A DNA stretch of 64,000 nt from Paraglaciecola sp. L3A3 (GTDB lineage Bacteria; Pseudomonadota; Gammaproteobacteria; Enterobacterales; Alteromonadaceae). Positions 52,877 to 61,972 of this stretch are shown here, piece by piece. Within the stretch, counting starts at the first letter, position 1. Each line of letters begins with the position of its first letter. The stretch is from NCBI RefSeq assembly GCF_009796765.1, contig NZ_CP047023.1, positions 2,649,501 through 2,713,500 on the forward strand, in the 5' to 3' direction. A program made the translations under genes and the position numbers. Under the pieces are notes generated by a model that made no database searches, was not told the DNA's origin, and saw nothing but the letters and a program-made list of their open reading frames with translations.

Positions 52877-53977
52877 TTAAGTCTCTTTATAAGCATTTAA
52901 AGCCAATAAAATTTTACTCATTTCAGCGATACGTTTATCAAAACTAGCCTTATTAGCTCGTTCTAGTATTGTGTGGTCACCATCACCAAATGGTCCAAAA
53001 CCATCTAAAGTTGCCACACCTTGTGACGAAACAATATTTGCGTCACTCACTCCACCACGCTTTTCAGTTTTCAGTGGATAACCTAATATCCCTGCTACAG
53101 ATGCTAATAAAGTCATTTGATTACTAGAACTTTGCATCACATCACGTTGGATCCCACCAGTTAAAGTAGCAGTAACGCCTTGCACAAAAATAGTTTCACA
53201 TAAGTCATGTAGAGCGGTTAATAAACGTTCTCTTTCAGAAGCTTGTGTATATCTAATTTCGACGACAATTTCTGCATTTGGCGAAATGGTATTTGCGCCA
53301 ATACCTCCACTTATCTTGCCTGGATTAACTGTGGTACCTGCTTTTATATTGGTTAAGTCAGTAAGCGCAATAATTAAATGTGCCGCAGCAAGGTTGGCAT
53401 TAGCGCCATCTAAATAATGATTACCAGCATGAGCAGCTTTCCCAGTTAAATGAATAGTGAAGGTGCCTACACCTTTTCGTCCAATCACCACCTCATGATT
53501 AAGCCCAGCAGCTTCAAAAACAAAACAGACATCATAGTCCTTAGCCAGTTTTTCAGTGAGAGGTTTACTATCTTCACTGCCTGTTTCTTCATCACTGACT
53601 AACAGCATATCGATATTAGTGATGCCTCCTTGTTGAAGTTTAACTTGGCGTAATGCCTCTAATGCTACGATATTTCCACCTTTCATATCACAAACACCTG
53701 GTCCGTATATCCAGTCTTTATCTTCGGAAAATGTTTCAAAGACGCCTGGCGGAAACACAGTATCTAAGTGTCCTAATAGCAAAACCCGTTTTTTGCCATC
53801 CTCTACCGGAGACTTAAATAATAAATGATTACCCAGTAACTCTCTGGTAAATACTTTGGTTTCAAATCCTAAAACCTCCATCCAATGAGCAAAAATGTCG
53901 CCATTCTTATCCACACCAACTTTGTTACCAGTGAATGAATTTATATTAATAATTTTCTCTAATTCTGAAAAATTCAC
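52877..53977 (-). CDS. M20-family carboxypeptidase (glutamate carboxypeptidase / CPG2-like)
   Basis: About 366 residues from GTG 53977 (GGTGGA upstream); the longest frame starts at TTG 54034 but has no ribosome site. Metal ligands: GHLDTVFPPG, YGPGVCDMKGGN, SDEETGSEDS and the late GDGDHTI. The lid domain includes GKAAHAGNHYLDGANAN. The closest group is glutamate carboxypeptidase, which removes C-terminal Glu. There is no signal peptide, so cytoplasmic. It is divergent from the ATP-grasp/M14 operon and may act with it. Confidence 0.85.
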   Translation of the reverse strand: MNFSELEKIININSFTGNKVGVDKNGDIFAHWMEVLGFETKVFTRELLGNHLLFKSPVEDGKKRVLLLGHLDTVFPPGVFETFSEDKDWIYGPGVCDMKGGNIVALEALRQVKLQQGGITNIDMLLVSDEETGSEDSKPLTEKLAKDYDVCFVFEAAGLNHEVVIGRKGVGTFTIHLTGKAAHAGNHYLDGANANLAAAHLIIALTDLTNIKAGTTVNPGKISGGIGANTISPNAEIVVEIRYTQASERERLLTALHDLCETIFVQGVTATLTGGIQRDVMQSSSNQMTLLASVAGILGYPLKTEKRGGVSDANIVSSQGVATLDGFGPFGDGDHTILERANKASFDKRIAEMSKILLALNAYKET

Positions 53978-54437
53978 AGCTAATCCACCATCCAAAAATT
54001 GATTAAAAATAACAAATACCGTAATTAAGGCCAATAACTTGTAAAAAAAGCATTAACTTAAATTACCTCGCCTTAAATAAGGCCAGATGCGCACCATTAT
54101 AGTGCAGCAAGGTTTTCACTTTAGTTACGAAACATGACACTTTAGTGACTTGTTTCAGATTAAATTAAACCTATATATACTAAGCTTAAAAATAGAATAA
54201 AACCCTCAGAAACTTAATCATACCGTCACATTTCATCATTAAACTTAACGTATAAAGCTTACATATAAATGGTTTCGTCTTTTTTTTTCAGACAACAAAC
54301 ACCTCCATGGCTTTAAAATTGCTCTGTAAGTTTGAAATTGCATTTGACTCAAAATAGGGTTCATGATGCAGTCAAAAAACTAAAAAGCAAAATACTAGCC
54401 ATATTAAAAAAGTATATTGAAAATCGGAGAGTGAATA
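53978..54437. other. Divergent control region of the M20 and ATP-grasp/M14 genes
   Basis: 460 bp without a credible gene. CACTTTAGT occurs twice (54117-54125 and 54138-54146), 21 bp apart, the second copy extending to the palindrome CACTTTAGTG. A related palindromic GCAC-N7-GTGC lies near 54091-54105. These could be operators. GGAGAG before 54438 is the ribosome site. I found no short open frame that looks like a precursor peptide. Confidence 0.5.
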
Positions 54438-55376
54438 ATGAGTAGTAAAAGTGGGGTTAACTCTGGTACTCAACCGACAATTGGTATGTGGATGTACCAA
54501 AATGGTGGTGGCAGTGAAATACAGCAACAAATAGTCAATTTATTAAAACAAAAGAATATCCATACTATTACCGGATTAAACTTAGCGAATGCCAGTGCCA
54601 GCGGAGGAGAAATGCTCTGTAATGGTACAGTAATGGAAGATTTATCCGCATTTTTCTCATATAACGCAGGAGAACAGTCACCATTTCAAGTATATATGTA
54701 TCAAGCCTTAAGTAAGGCTGTCCCTACCCTTAACAATTATCAATCATTTGCTATCACAGAAGATAAATTTTTAACTGCACATATGCTAAACCAAGCTAAT
54801 ATCCGCACTGCTGAATATAGATTAATTAGCCATGTTGATATTCCTCTTCTTAAGAGTACTGTGCGCGAATGGGAAGGACACGTAGTATATAAACCCACAG
54901 ATGGTTGGGGGGGAAACGGTATTGTTAAAATCGAAGACGAACGTTCACTTGATGTACTCATACCATTTCTTAATCGAATCGATATGAAACACTTTTATCT
55001 AGAAAAATTTATAAACTATGACAAAACTGATTACCGAGTTGATATTGTTGATGGTCAGTTTGTAGGCTGTTACGGCAGAAGTGCCCCTTCTGATGATTGG
55101 AAAACCAACATCACCACTGGAGGCTCTATAATACTACGAGAACCAGATGATGATGTAATTGAGTTAGCCCTAAAAGCAGCTAAAGTCACAGGTTTAGAAA
55201 TTGCTGGTGTTGATTTACTATACGATCTAGATGCAGAAGAATATGTAGTATTAGAAGTAAATGGTATTCCGGCCTTTGCCACCCCTGAACAAGAAGAAAT
55301 AGGGTTGAATTTCAATCAACTAAAAATTGATAAAATTGTTAAACTAATAGAACGCACAGTTGAAGAGGCCTCCTGA
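54438..55376 (+). CDS. ATP-grasp ligase, RimK-like (first of two)
   Basis: 312 residues. N-terminal pre-ATP-grasp region (IGMWMYQNGGGSEIQQQIVNLLKQ), ATP-binding Lys152 in VVYKPTDGWGGNGIVKIE, and the metal-binding Glu-Val-Asn (273-275) in YVVLEVNGIPAF, so the active site looks intact. RimK-type enzymes join an amino group to an activated carboxylate, often adding Glu to a C-terminus or making dipeptides. Its TGATG overlap with the next ligase, then an M14 carboxypeptidase, suggests a ligation and trimming system. The substrate is not recognised. Confidence 0.85.
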   Translation: MSSKSGVNSGTQPTIGMWMYQNGGGSEIQQQIVNLLKQKNIHTITGLNLANASASGGEMLCNGTVMEDLSAFFSYNAGEQSPFQVYMYQALSKAVPTLNNYQSFAITEDKFLTAHMLNQANIRTAEYRLISHVDIPLLKSTVREWEGHVVYKPTDGWGGNGIVKIEDERSLDVLIPFLNRIDMKHFYLEKFINYDKTDYRVDIVDGQFVGCYGRSAPSDDWKTNITTGGSIILREPDDDVIELALKAAKVTGLEIAGVDLLYDLDAEEYVVLEVNGIPAFATPEQEEIGLNFNQLKIDKIVKLIERTVEEAS

Positions 55377-56809
55377 TGAGCAAAAAAAATAAAAAACTAC
55401 CTAAAATTGGATTGTTATATTTAGATCATGTTATGAGATTCTTTGATAAATCTAATTTCAGGGGTTGGCCCGATAAAATAGAAACGGTCACCTATCATTG
55501 GCGGAATGATAAAAAACGTTTTATTAAAGAAGTGAAAAAGAAAAATATAGATGTGTTAATTGGCAATATTCCTGCCACAGCCTACGAAACATTTCGAGAA
55601 ATCAGTTTAGCTTTACCTAATGTACAATTTATCCCCTCATTAGATACTCAGTTTGCTAACAAATCAAAAGAAAACGTTACACAATTATGTGAAAAATATA
55701 ATATCCCTATTCCGAAAACCCATATTTTTTACGAAACAAATGAAGCTGATCGTTTTCTTAAGAAAACGACTTACCCTAAAATTATTAAAAAATCTTACGG
55801 GCCATCTAATTATGGCGGCTATTTTGTACACAAGGTTGATAGTTACAAAGAAGCCCGCTCTTTATTAGATACAAAAAAATATTACCCCGTATACTTACAA
55901 GACTTTGTACCTATGGCTGCTGATATTCGAGTGATGTTAGTCGGGCATAAACCTGTCTGTGCATTTTGGCGTCGTCCCCCTGAAGGAGAGTGGTTAACAA
56001 ACACCAGCCAAGGTGGCTCTATGGATTATCAGGATGTACCTAAAGAAGTACTTGACCTTGCAGTCAAAGTATCAAAAGTGGCTAATGCCGAATACTGGGC
56101 ATGTGATGTGGCTGTAGGTGTTGATGGTAAATATCGAATTTTAGAATGTGCGACTGCATTCGCCGCTTTTCCATACATTCGAGATTGGATTGGGCAGTAT
56201 ATAATGTGGAAGTTATCTAATGGTCGTTTTAAGATCCCACATATTCCACTGTATAACTGGGAAGAATTAAGTAAAATAAGTTCGTCTGTTCTACGTACTA
56301 TGCGTTATATTACGTTCGGTAAACAGGTCTATCCTAGCTGCGATGGTGGGGAATTGTTCACCCAATTAGATGATGATCATTATCCAATTGTTGATACCCA
56401 AGACACAAAGTCAGAAGAATGGCCTAGTGATATTTGGAATCGACAGGATAATTATCAAAAAAACAAACAGAAAAAGCTATCTGAAATGGCAATTCAAGAA
56501 CCCGCTAAAGCACTTATTTCTGGAGTACTCGATGGTGATGAATCTGAACTTAACATAGAGCCTGAAATAGAGCCTGAAAGTGCCGCCCCATTAGAGTATT
56601 CTACTGAAACCTTAAAAGATTTTTTTGCTAGCATTAAAGGTTTTGGTAAAAAACAAATTACCATTATTTTTGACACCTTAGATATTTCTACGATTAACCA
56701 TACCCTTGAAAATAATGGTGATGAGTTTTACGAAGTAAAAAATATTGGTGAAAAGAAGGTGTTACAAATTTTAAGCGCTTGGCAAGAATTTAAACTTACT
56801 ATTTCTTAA
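55376..56809 (+). CDS. ATP-grasp-like protein with C-terminal helix-hairpin-helix region
   Basis: 477 residues. The ATP-grasp core spans about 90-270 (YPKIIKKSYGPSNYGGYF, YLQDFVPMAADIRVMLVG, YWACDVAVGVDGKYRILECATAF). The usual metal-binding Glu-x-Asn is Glu257-Cys-Ala here, so the Asn is missing. After an acidic linker (about 385-405) comes a region with two hairpin motifs (FFASIKGFGKKQITII and FYEVKNIGEKKVLQIL), like DNA-binding helix-hairpin-helix domains. I do not know this combination. The 13-bp gap to the M14 gene indicates one operon. Confidence 0.8.
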   Translation: MSKKNKKLPKIGLLYLDHVMRFFDKSNFRGWPDKIETVTYHWRNDKKRFIKEVKKKNIDVLIGNIPATAYETFREISLALPNVQFIPSLDTQFANKSKENVTQLCEKYNIPIPKTHIFYETNEADRFLKKTTYPKIIKKSYGPSNYGGYFVHKVDSYKEARSLLDTKKYYPVYLQDFVPMAADIRVMLVGHKPVCAFWRRPPEGEWLTNTSQGGSMDYQDVPKEVLDLAVKVSKVANAEYWACDVAVGVDGKYRILECATAFAAFPYIRDWIGQYIMWKLSNGRFKIPHIPLYNWEELSKISSSVLRTMRYITFGKQVYPSCDGGELFTQLDDDHYPIVDTQDTKSEEWPSDIWNRQDNYQKNKQKKLSEMAIQEPAKALISGVLDGDESELNIEPEIEPESAAPLEYSTETLKDFFASIKGFGKKQITIIFDTLDISTINHTLENNGDEFYEVKNIGEKKVLQILSAWQEFKLTIS

Positions 56810-56822
56810 TAAAAGTGAAAAC

Positions 56823-59507
56823 ATGAAGAAACAATATTTTTCATATAAACAAACAATAGAATTTTTACAGCAAGCTAGTCAAGATTACCCGGACTTAATA
56901 AAAGTCCAAAATATTGGTGACACTTGGGAAGGTCGCCCGATTATGTTAGCTACCATTAGCTTAGATGTAAATAATGCTCATAAAAAACCAGCATTATTAT
57001 ATACAGGAACGATCCATGCTCGAGAATGGATCGGCATAGAGTTAGCCAATAATTTTATTAAATACATAATTGATAATTATCAGTTTAATCCCAAATTACA
57101 AGATGCGTTAACCCGAAACACATTGTATATAGTGCCGTGTTTAAACCCAGATGGTTTTGAGTATTCTCGTACCCACTTTTCATTTTGGCGTAAAAATAGA
57201 CGCAAAAATGAAGATGGCACTTTTGGTGTCGATTTAAATAGAAACTTTGGTGTAAGGTTTAAAGCTCGTTCAGATCCATCATCTGTGACTTATGGTGGAC
57301 CAGCCCCGTTTTCTGAACCAGAAACACAAGCCATTAGAGATTTTGTGGCCGAACACAACAACATTACAATTTCCTTAGATTATCATTCACAAGGCAATGT
57401 GTTTTTTCCTGCCCATAAATTTGATCATGAAGCTGAAATTGACACTACCGATCTTAATACTTTGTGTGCCAATATGGCTTTTGAAATTGAAAAGGTCACT
57501 GGCAGAAAATACGGTATTCACCGAGGCAAACCCCCTACTAACCTAATTAATGGTAGTGGACGAGAATATTATTACAGCAAGGGCATTATTGCAGCAGTAG
57601 TAGAAGTTGGCACTAAAAACATACCAGACTACATGGAAAACATGTCGCAAAGTGTAAATGAAAACATTCCTGCTTTAGTTCATGCTTTAAGTTCTGCCAT
57701 AAACTACTCTGATTCCGCTCCTGCTAGAGTAGAAAACTTCAATTTAACAGAAGTCACAGAAAACAACGCATTGCTTGAATGGGAATATGACGCTGATGCT
57801 GATGTGTATTTTGAAATTTATCGTAATACTCAACACAAGAGTCCTTGTAGTGACGATAACCTGATTGCTATTACTAAATCTTTAAGTTTTAACGACATTC
57901 AATTAAAAAGTGGTCAAAGGTATTTTTACAAAATTCGTGCTGTATCGATAAGTACTAAAATAAAAGGTCCTTATGCACCTGAGCTTAAACTAAAAACTTT
58001 ACTCGCCCATGAACAATTCAGCAAAATATTGTTTCCACCCGCCAACCAAATTGGTTATGTTGGACAATATACTGAAGAAAAAAATCATGAACATTTTGGC
58101 CTAAATTCACTATTTATTGGGGTCAATAAATCACGAGGGGTTTGTTTTGGAGTGATCGAGTTTTCTCTTGACCGCTTACCAGACGATGCTGAGATCAAAC
58201 AAGCTTGTTTTTCGTTATATCCGATGAATCGTGTCAGTGCAAAAATAGAAGCTTATGGTGAGTGGGGTATCTCCTTTCTTGATATTGATAGTGTGCCTAA
58301 TATTCGTGATTATAACGATATAGCCAACGCTAAAGTTATTCACTCTGGCCAAACCATTGAATCAGATCGTGTTACACAAGGAGTATGGAGTGATTGGCTA
58401 TTAAATGGGAAAGAACGCGCCATTCTTCAAGAGCAGCTTAAAACGGGAAGAGTGCTAATCCGCATTGATGGCCCCACGACTTTACCTAAAGGGGCTGATT
58501 CACAAATGATGCAGTTCGATATCGGTTATGGCCGTTTTGGCTCAGGAATTCATTACCGACCCAATTTAGAAGTCATCTATACACGCCAACCAAAAGTAGT
58601 AGAAGTCGCACCAACAAGTGTCCATACCATATCCACCCAAGGTAATATGGCCGGTAAATTACGTACAGGTTATGATGAAAATGGGGATAAGATTTATGGT
58701 CAATTGGCTTTTGCTTTACACTCTATGCCAGATCCTGAACGTACAGTTATTACTAATGCGTACTTAGTTTTAGCCAATCAAAATGCGCTGGCGGGTAATA
58801 AAGATATTCGATTTACAGTAGAATTAGCAGAAATTGAAGATATTGATTACGACAGCATTAAACAACGAGAAAGTATTCAATATATTGGTTATGAAGTCAG
58901 TAATGCCGAGTTAAAAAATAAAAAACAACATTATTTTGAATTTGATACCTTCAGTCGAAATCAGCTAGAACAAACTCATCAAGAAAATGCCCAGGCCTAT
59001 TTTGTGATTAGAGCAACCTCTAGTTATCGAGATGAACAAGATAATAAAATAGTCACTTGGGTAAACGATGCGATGAATAATCAGCAACCTAAATTGGTTG
59101 TTGAATATATTGAACGTTTAAAAACGCCCATGGACCCTCCCACAAATTTACAAACTCAGATTGAAAATAATTCAGTAAAAATTACATGGAAAAACCCGAA
59201 AAGTGAAGACTTTGTGGGGTCATTTGTAGTACGAAACTGTTTTCACCCTCCTCGTTCTCCATTTGATGGAGTCAAACTGTATGGAGGAGCTGATGAATAC
59301 ACATTAGATAACTTTGGTAATCCTAACAAACCCAAATATTATGCTGTATTTAGTTACGATAATGTTCCTAACTATTCATCACCTAGTTGTGTTTTCTTTA
59401 GTCTCAAAGAAACAATACCAGTGATAGAAATTGATCCAGAAGAAGTTGAAGCAGAACCTGGAACCAATATGCAAAGTTCTTCAGATACAACTGAAGACAG
59501 CGAATAG
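56823..59507 (+). CDS. Large M14 zinc carboxypeptidase without signal peptide
   Basis: 894 residues. The catalytic domain (about 1-305) has zinc ligands His65 and Glu68 (HAREW) and His188 (YHSQG), Asn139-Arg140 in DLNRNFG, and catalytic Glu261 in AVVEVGTK, all as in carboxypeptidase A. Then a fibronectin III domain (about 305-395), two long beta domains similar in pattern to DNRLRE domains (about 405-595 and 600-760), a second fibronectin III (about 765-850) and an acidic tail. The lack of any signal sequence or propeptide is unusual, since such multi-domain M14 enzymes are normally secreted. Last gene of the ATP-grasp operon. Confidence 0.86.
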   Translation: MKKQYFSYKQTIEFLQQASQDYPDLIKVQNIGDTWEGRPIMLATISLDVNNAHKKPALLYTGTIHAREWIGIELANNFIKYIIDNYQFNPKLQDALTRNTLYIVPCLNPDGFEYSRTHFSFWRKNRRKNEDGTFGVDLNRNFGVRFKARSDPSSVTYGGPAPFSEPETQAIRDFVAEHNNITISLDYHSQGNVFFPAHKFDHEAEIDTTDLNTLCANMAFEIEKVTGRKYGIHRGKPPTNLINGSGREYYYSKGIIAAVVEVGTKNIPDYMENMSQSVNENIPALVHALSSAINYSDSAPARVENFNLTEVTENNALLEWEYDADADVYFEIYRNTQHKSPCSDDNLIAITKSLSFNDIQLKSGQRYFYKIRAVSISTKIKGPYAPELKLKTLLAHEQFSKILFPPANQIGYVGQYTEEKNHEHFGLNSLFIGVNKSRGVCFGVIEFSLDRLPDDAEIKQACFSLYPMNRVSAKIEAYGEWGISFLDIDSVPNIRDYNDIANAKVIHSGQTIESDRVTQGVWSDWLLNGKERAILQEQLKTGRVLIRIDGPTTLPKGADSQMMQFDIGYGRFGSGIHYRPNLEVIYTRQPKVVEVAPTSVHTISTQGNMAGKLRTGYDENGDKIYGQLAFALHSMPDPERTVITNAYLVLANQNALAGNKDIRFTVELAEIEDIDYDSIKQRESIQYIGYEVSNAELKNKKQHYFEFDTFSRNQLEQTHQENAQAYFVIRATSSYRDEQDNKIVTWVNDAMNNQQPKLVVEYIERLKTPMDPPTNLQTQIENNSVKITWKNPKSEDFVGSFVVRNCFHPPRSPFDGVKLYGGADEYTLDNFGNPNKPKYYAVFSYDNVPNYSSPSCVFFSLKETIPVIEIDPEEVEAEPGTNMQSSSDTTEDSE

Positions 59508-59510
59508 GCA

Positions 59511-59549
59511 GTTAAAACTTGGAAGTTTTTTATACTTCCAAGTTTTAAC
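59511..59549. terminator. Strong bidirectional terminator
   Basis: GTTAAAACTTGGAAG (59511-59525) and its perfect complement (59535-59549) form a 15-bp stem with a T-rich loop, between the convergent M14 and SapC genes. A-T pairs at the base give U tails both ways. Confidence 0.85.
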
Positions 59550-59588
59550 CTTTTAGATATATTCTTGGAAGCATCTTGACGGATATAT

Positions 59589-60308
59589 TTATCCGTTGTT
59601 TTTCCAATCAATCAGTTTTTGTATCTGCCCAAATGATGCAATGATCATATGACAAGCTTGTAAATACCCTTTTTGATGTAAGCTCTGTAATTCATTACCA
59701 GATAAAACCGCAAGCTTTTCTTCATCAATATTATATAAACCACTAAAACTTTTTTTCTCGCCATCAGCCAAAGTAAATTTCAACGTAATAGGCATTAATA
59801 ATTCTAACGCTAATAGGGTATTAATAAACTCTTGGGTGCGTGGCATTCCTTGGACAAACTTAACTAACAATCCATTAATGCTATTTAAAAAATCTGTAGA
59901 TTTCCCTTTTGTATCAAATAAAGCTTCACCCTTTTCTTTATTTACTCTAGGGCTGTCTAAATTGATAGTCACTAATGTATTCTGTGGTGAAGGTTTATCT
60001 CCCTCCTCTCCTTTAATCCCTACCATAAATGGTTGGCGTACTAAATTCAGTGGCACGTAGTGAGCTTGCCATAGATTTTTTTGCAGGTATAAATTTTCTC
60101 CTGGCTCAAAGCCAGTTAATACATTAAGACCAAACTGGCCTGTTTGATTGTCCTTAATAAAAAAAATTGCATATTCAGCTACTAGGACTTTTAACTCATC
60201 AGCTAATACCGGAACAATATGAAGATTTTCGCCATATTCTGCCCCTCTTTCAGTAATAATTCTCAAGTCTTTATGTTGCTTAGGATCTAAAATTGTATAA
60301 CCAGCCAA
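59589..60308 (-). CDS. SapC-family protein
   Basis: 239 residues. YTILDPKQHKDLRI, VPVLADELKVLVAEYAIFFIKD and LGLNVLTGFEPGENLYL-type segments (QFGLNVLTGFEPGENLYLQ) are the SapC (S-layer-associated) family pattern. In marine bacteria SapC genes regularly accompany TonB receptors and tryptophan-halogenase-like genes, as here. No transport domain is present; the biochemical role is unknown. It follows the halogenase gene by 27 bp. Confidence 0.9.
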   Translation of the reverse strand: MAGYTILDPKQHKDLRIITERGAEYGENLHIVPVLADELKVLVAEYAIFFIKDNQTGQFGLNVLTGFEPGENLYLQKNLWQAHYVPLNLVRQPFMVGIKGEEGDKPSPQNTLVTINLDSPRVNKEKGEALFDTKGKSTDFLNSINGLLVKFVQGMPRTQEFINTLLALELLMPITLKFTLADGEKKSFSGLYNIDEEKLAVLSGNELQSLHQKGYLQACHMIIASFGQIQKLIDWKNNG

Positions 60309-60335
60309 TGTGGACTCCTATTTATTAAAATAATA

Positions 60336-61889
60336 CTAAATCGTTTGTAACCCGTAACGACGGATTTTGTTTAATAATTCTCTATTACTAGGCAGGGTAT
60401 CTAATAAATGTTTTGTTTGCTCTAGATTCTTTTTTAGCAAGCTCTCGGCCATTTTTTGCTGATGATTTGATACACCAAAATGATTAGGCTGTGTTTTAAA
60501 CCCCATGCCATATAAAACGTATTGATAACTCGCTGCAGGAAATACTTCTCTAACATGTTCAAAGTCATTATGCCAAGGCGTGTGATACTGCCATAAACTT
60601 AATAATTCTTGTAAACTTTCTGGAATAGTTTGTGGATCTCTGTGATCAATCCAAAATTGGCTGTCTGCACGCTGACTCAACATATAATGTAACTTCAGAA
60701 AATCAATGATACGTTCCCATCGGTACAAAAATGTTTTATTAAATCGTTTGGCCACAATTTCCATTGTTTGTCTGTTTGCCGGTAATTGTTCTGCAATCAT
60801 TTCAGCAGAAACTTCAACTAATACCAAAGCAGAAGCTTCAAGAGGCTCTAAAAAACCTGCAGAAAGACCTACAGCAACACAATTGTTTTTCCAAAATACT
60901 TCTCTATGACCAGCTTTAATATCAATCTCTTTTACCGATATTGTTTCTGGTGCTGCAAAACTCTCGGATACATAATTCATCAACTCTTGATGAGCATTAT
61001 CTCGACTTGTATGCTGGCTTGAATATACATGCCCTACCCCTCTGCGGTTTTGTAGACCTATATCCCAAATCCAACCATTAGATTGTGCAGTAGAGATAGT
61101 ATGAGAGGCAATAGGGCTATACTCTTCAGGATACGGCACATGTAACGCTATGGCTTTGTCTACAAATAAAACATGGTCACAAGAAATAAACGGCACCTGT
61201 TGGTTCTCTCCCAACAGTAAAGATTTAAAGCCCGTGCAATCTACGAATAAATCACCATTAAGTTCGCCATTTTCTTTAGTTATTAACGAAACAATATTGC
61301 CGTCTTCAGCGTTATTAATATGCAGCACATGGTCAAGCACATGTTTTACTTGTAGATTATCTATGCAATGTTTTTTTAGAAATTCTGAAAATGCACCCGC
61401 ATCTAAGTGGTAGGCATAGTTTGCCATAGCTGAATATTCGGCAGTGGTAATCAATTTTGGTGCTTTACCTAATTCACAAATAGCTTCTTGAGGGCAAACC
61501 CATTGTGAAAATGACAGTTCAGACTGAACATTTTGCCAATTGTCAGCCATATTAAAGTTATCAAAATCTTGAGGTAAAACCAGTGGATGATAATAAAAGT
61601 CTTCTTGCGCGCCTGTTACCCATTTAGCAAACTTAGCACCTTGTTTAAAGGTCACATTACACTGGCGAATAAAATCTGTTTCTCGTATACCCATTTTTTT
61701 TAAGGTATTACGCATAGTGGGCCAAGTACCCTCGCCTACACCTATAGTTGGCACGTTAGGGGATTCGATTAAGGTAATCGAAAATCCTGTTTTATTTTGT
61801 TTTTTTAACTTTGCAGCAATAGTGCCTGCCGTGATCCAACCAGCAGTACCGCCGCCAACAATAACAATTGACTCAATCGGTTTTGACAT
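60336..61889 (-). CDS. Tryptophan-7-halogenase-like flavin-dependent enzyme
   Basis: 517 residues. FAD motif VGGGTAGWITAG, the entry segment TIGVGEGTWPTM, catalytic Lys in TFKQGAKFAKW and the flavin-linked DCTGFKSLL are present. The WxWxIP halogenase motif reads WIWDIG here, with Gly for Pro. FADH2-dependent halogenases make hypohalous acid and pass it to the substrate through the Lys. Relatives linked to TonB receptors in marine bacteria often prefer bromide or have unknown substrates. A flavin reductase is not in the window. Confidence 0.9.
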   Translation of the reverse strand: MSKPIESIVIVGGGTAGWITAGTIAAKLKKQNKTGFSITLIESPNVPTIGVGEGTWPTMRNTLKKMGIRETDFIRQCNVTFKQGAKFAKWVTGAQEDFYYHPLVLPQDFDNFNMADNWQNVQSELSFSQWVCPQEAICELGKAPKLITTAEYSAMANYAYHLDAGAFSEFLKKHCIDNLQVKHVLDHVLHINNAEDGNIVSLITKENGELNGDLFVDCTGFKSLLLGENQQVPFISCDHVLFVDKAIALHVPYPEEYSPIASHTISTAQSNGWIWDIGLQNRRGVGHVYSSQHTSRDNAHQELMNYVSESFAAPETISVKEIDIKAGHREVFWKNNCVAVGLSAGFLEPLEASALVLVEVSAEMIAEQLPANRQTMEIVAKRFNKTFLYRWERIIDFLKLHYMLSQRADSQFWIDHRDPQTIPESLQELLSLWQYHTPWHNDFEHVREVFPAASYQYVLYGMGFKTQPNHFGVSNHQQKMAESLLKKNLEQTKHLLDTLPSNRELLNKIRRYGLQTI

Positions 61890-61912
61890 GCATTCACCTT
61901 GTATTTATCCAA

Positions 61913-61943
61913 TAAAAAAGGGTAGCCATAACTTCGGCTACCC
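61913..61943 (-). terminator. Terminator of the TonB receptor gene
   Basis: GGGTAGCC-N8-GGCTACCC, a perfect 8-bp stem; on the minus strand it is followed by six T. It separates the receptor gene from the halogenase gene. Confidence 0.88.
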
Positions 61944-61972
61944 TATCGTTTTTATTTAAAAATTGCGAATGA

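Noticed and set aside
54163..54437. Short frames upstream of the ATP-grasp genes considered as a RiPP precursor
   Set aside because: The two candidates are only 15-16 codons, lack ribosome sites and show no leader or core pattern, and no exporter is nearby.
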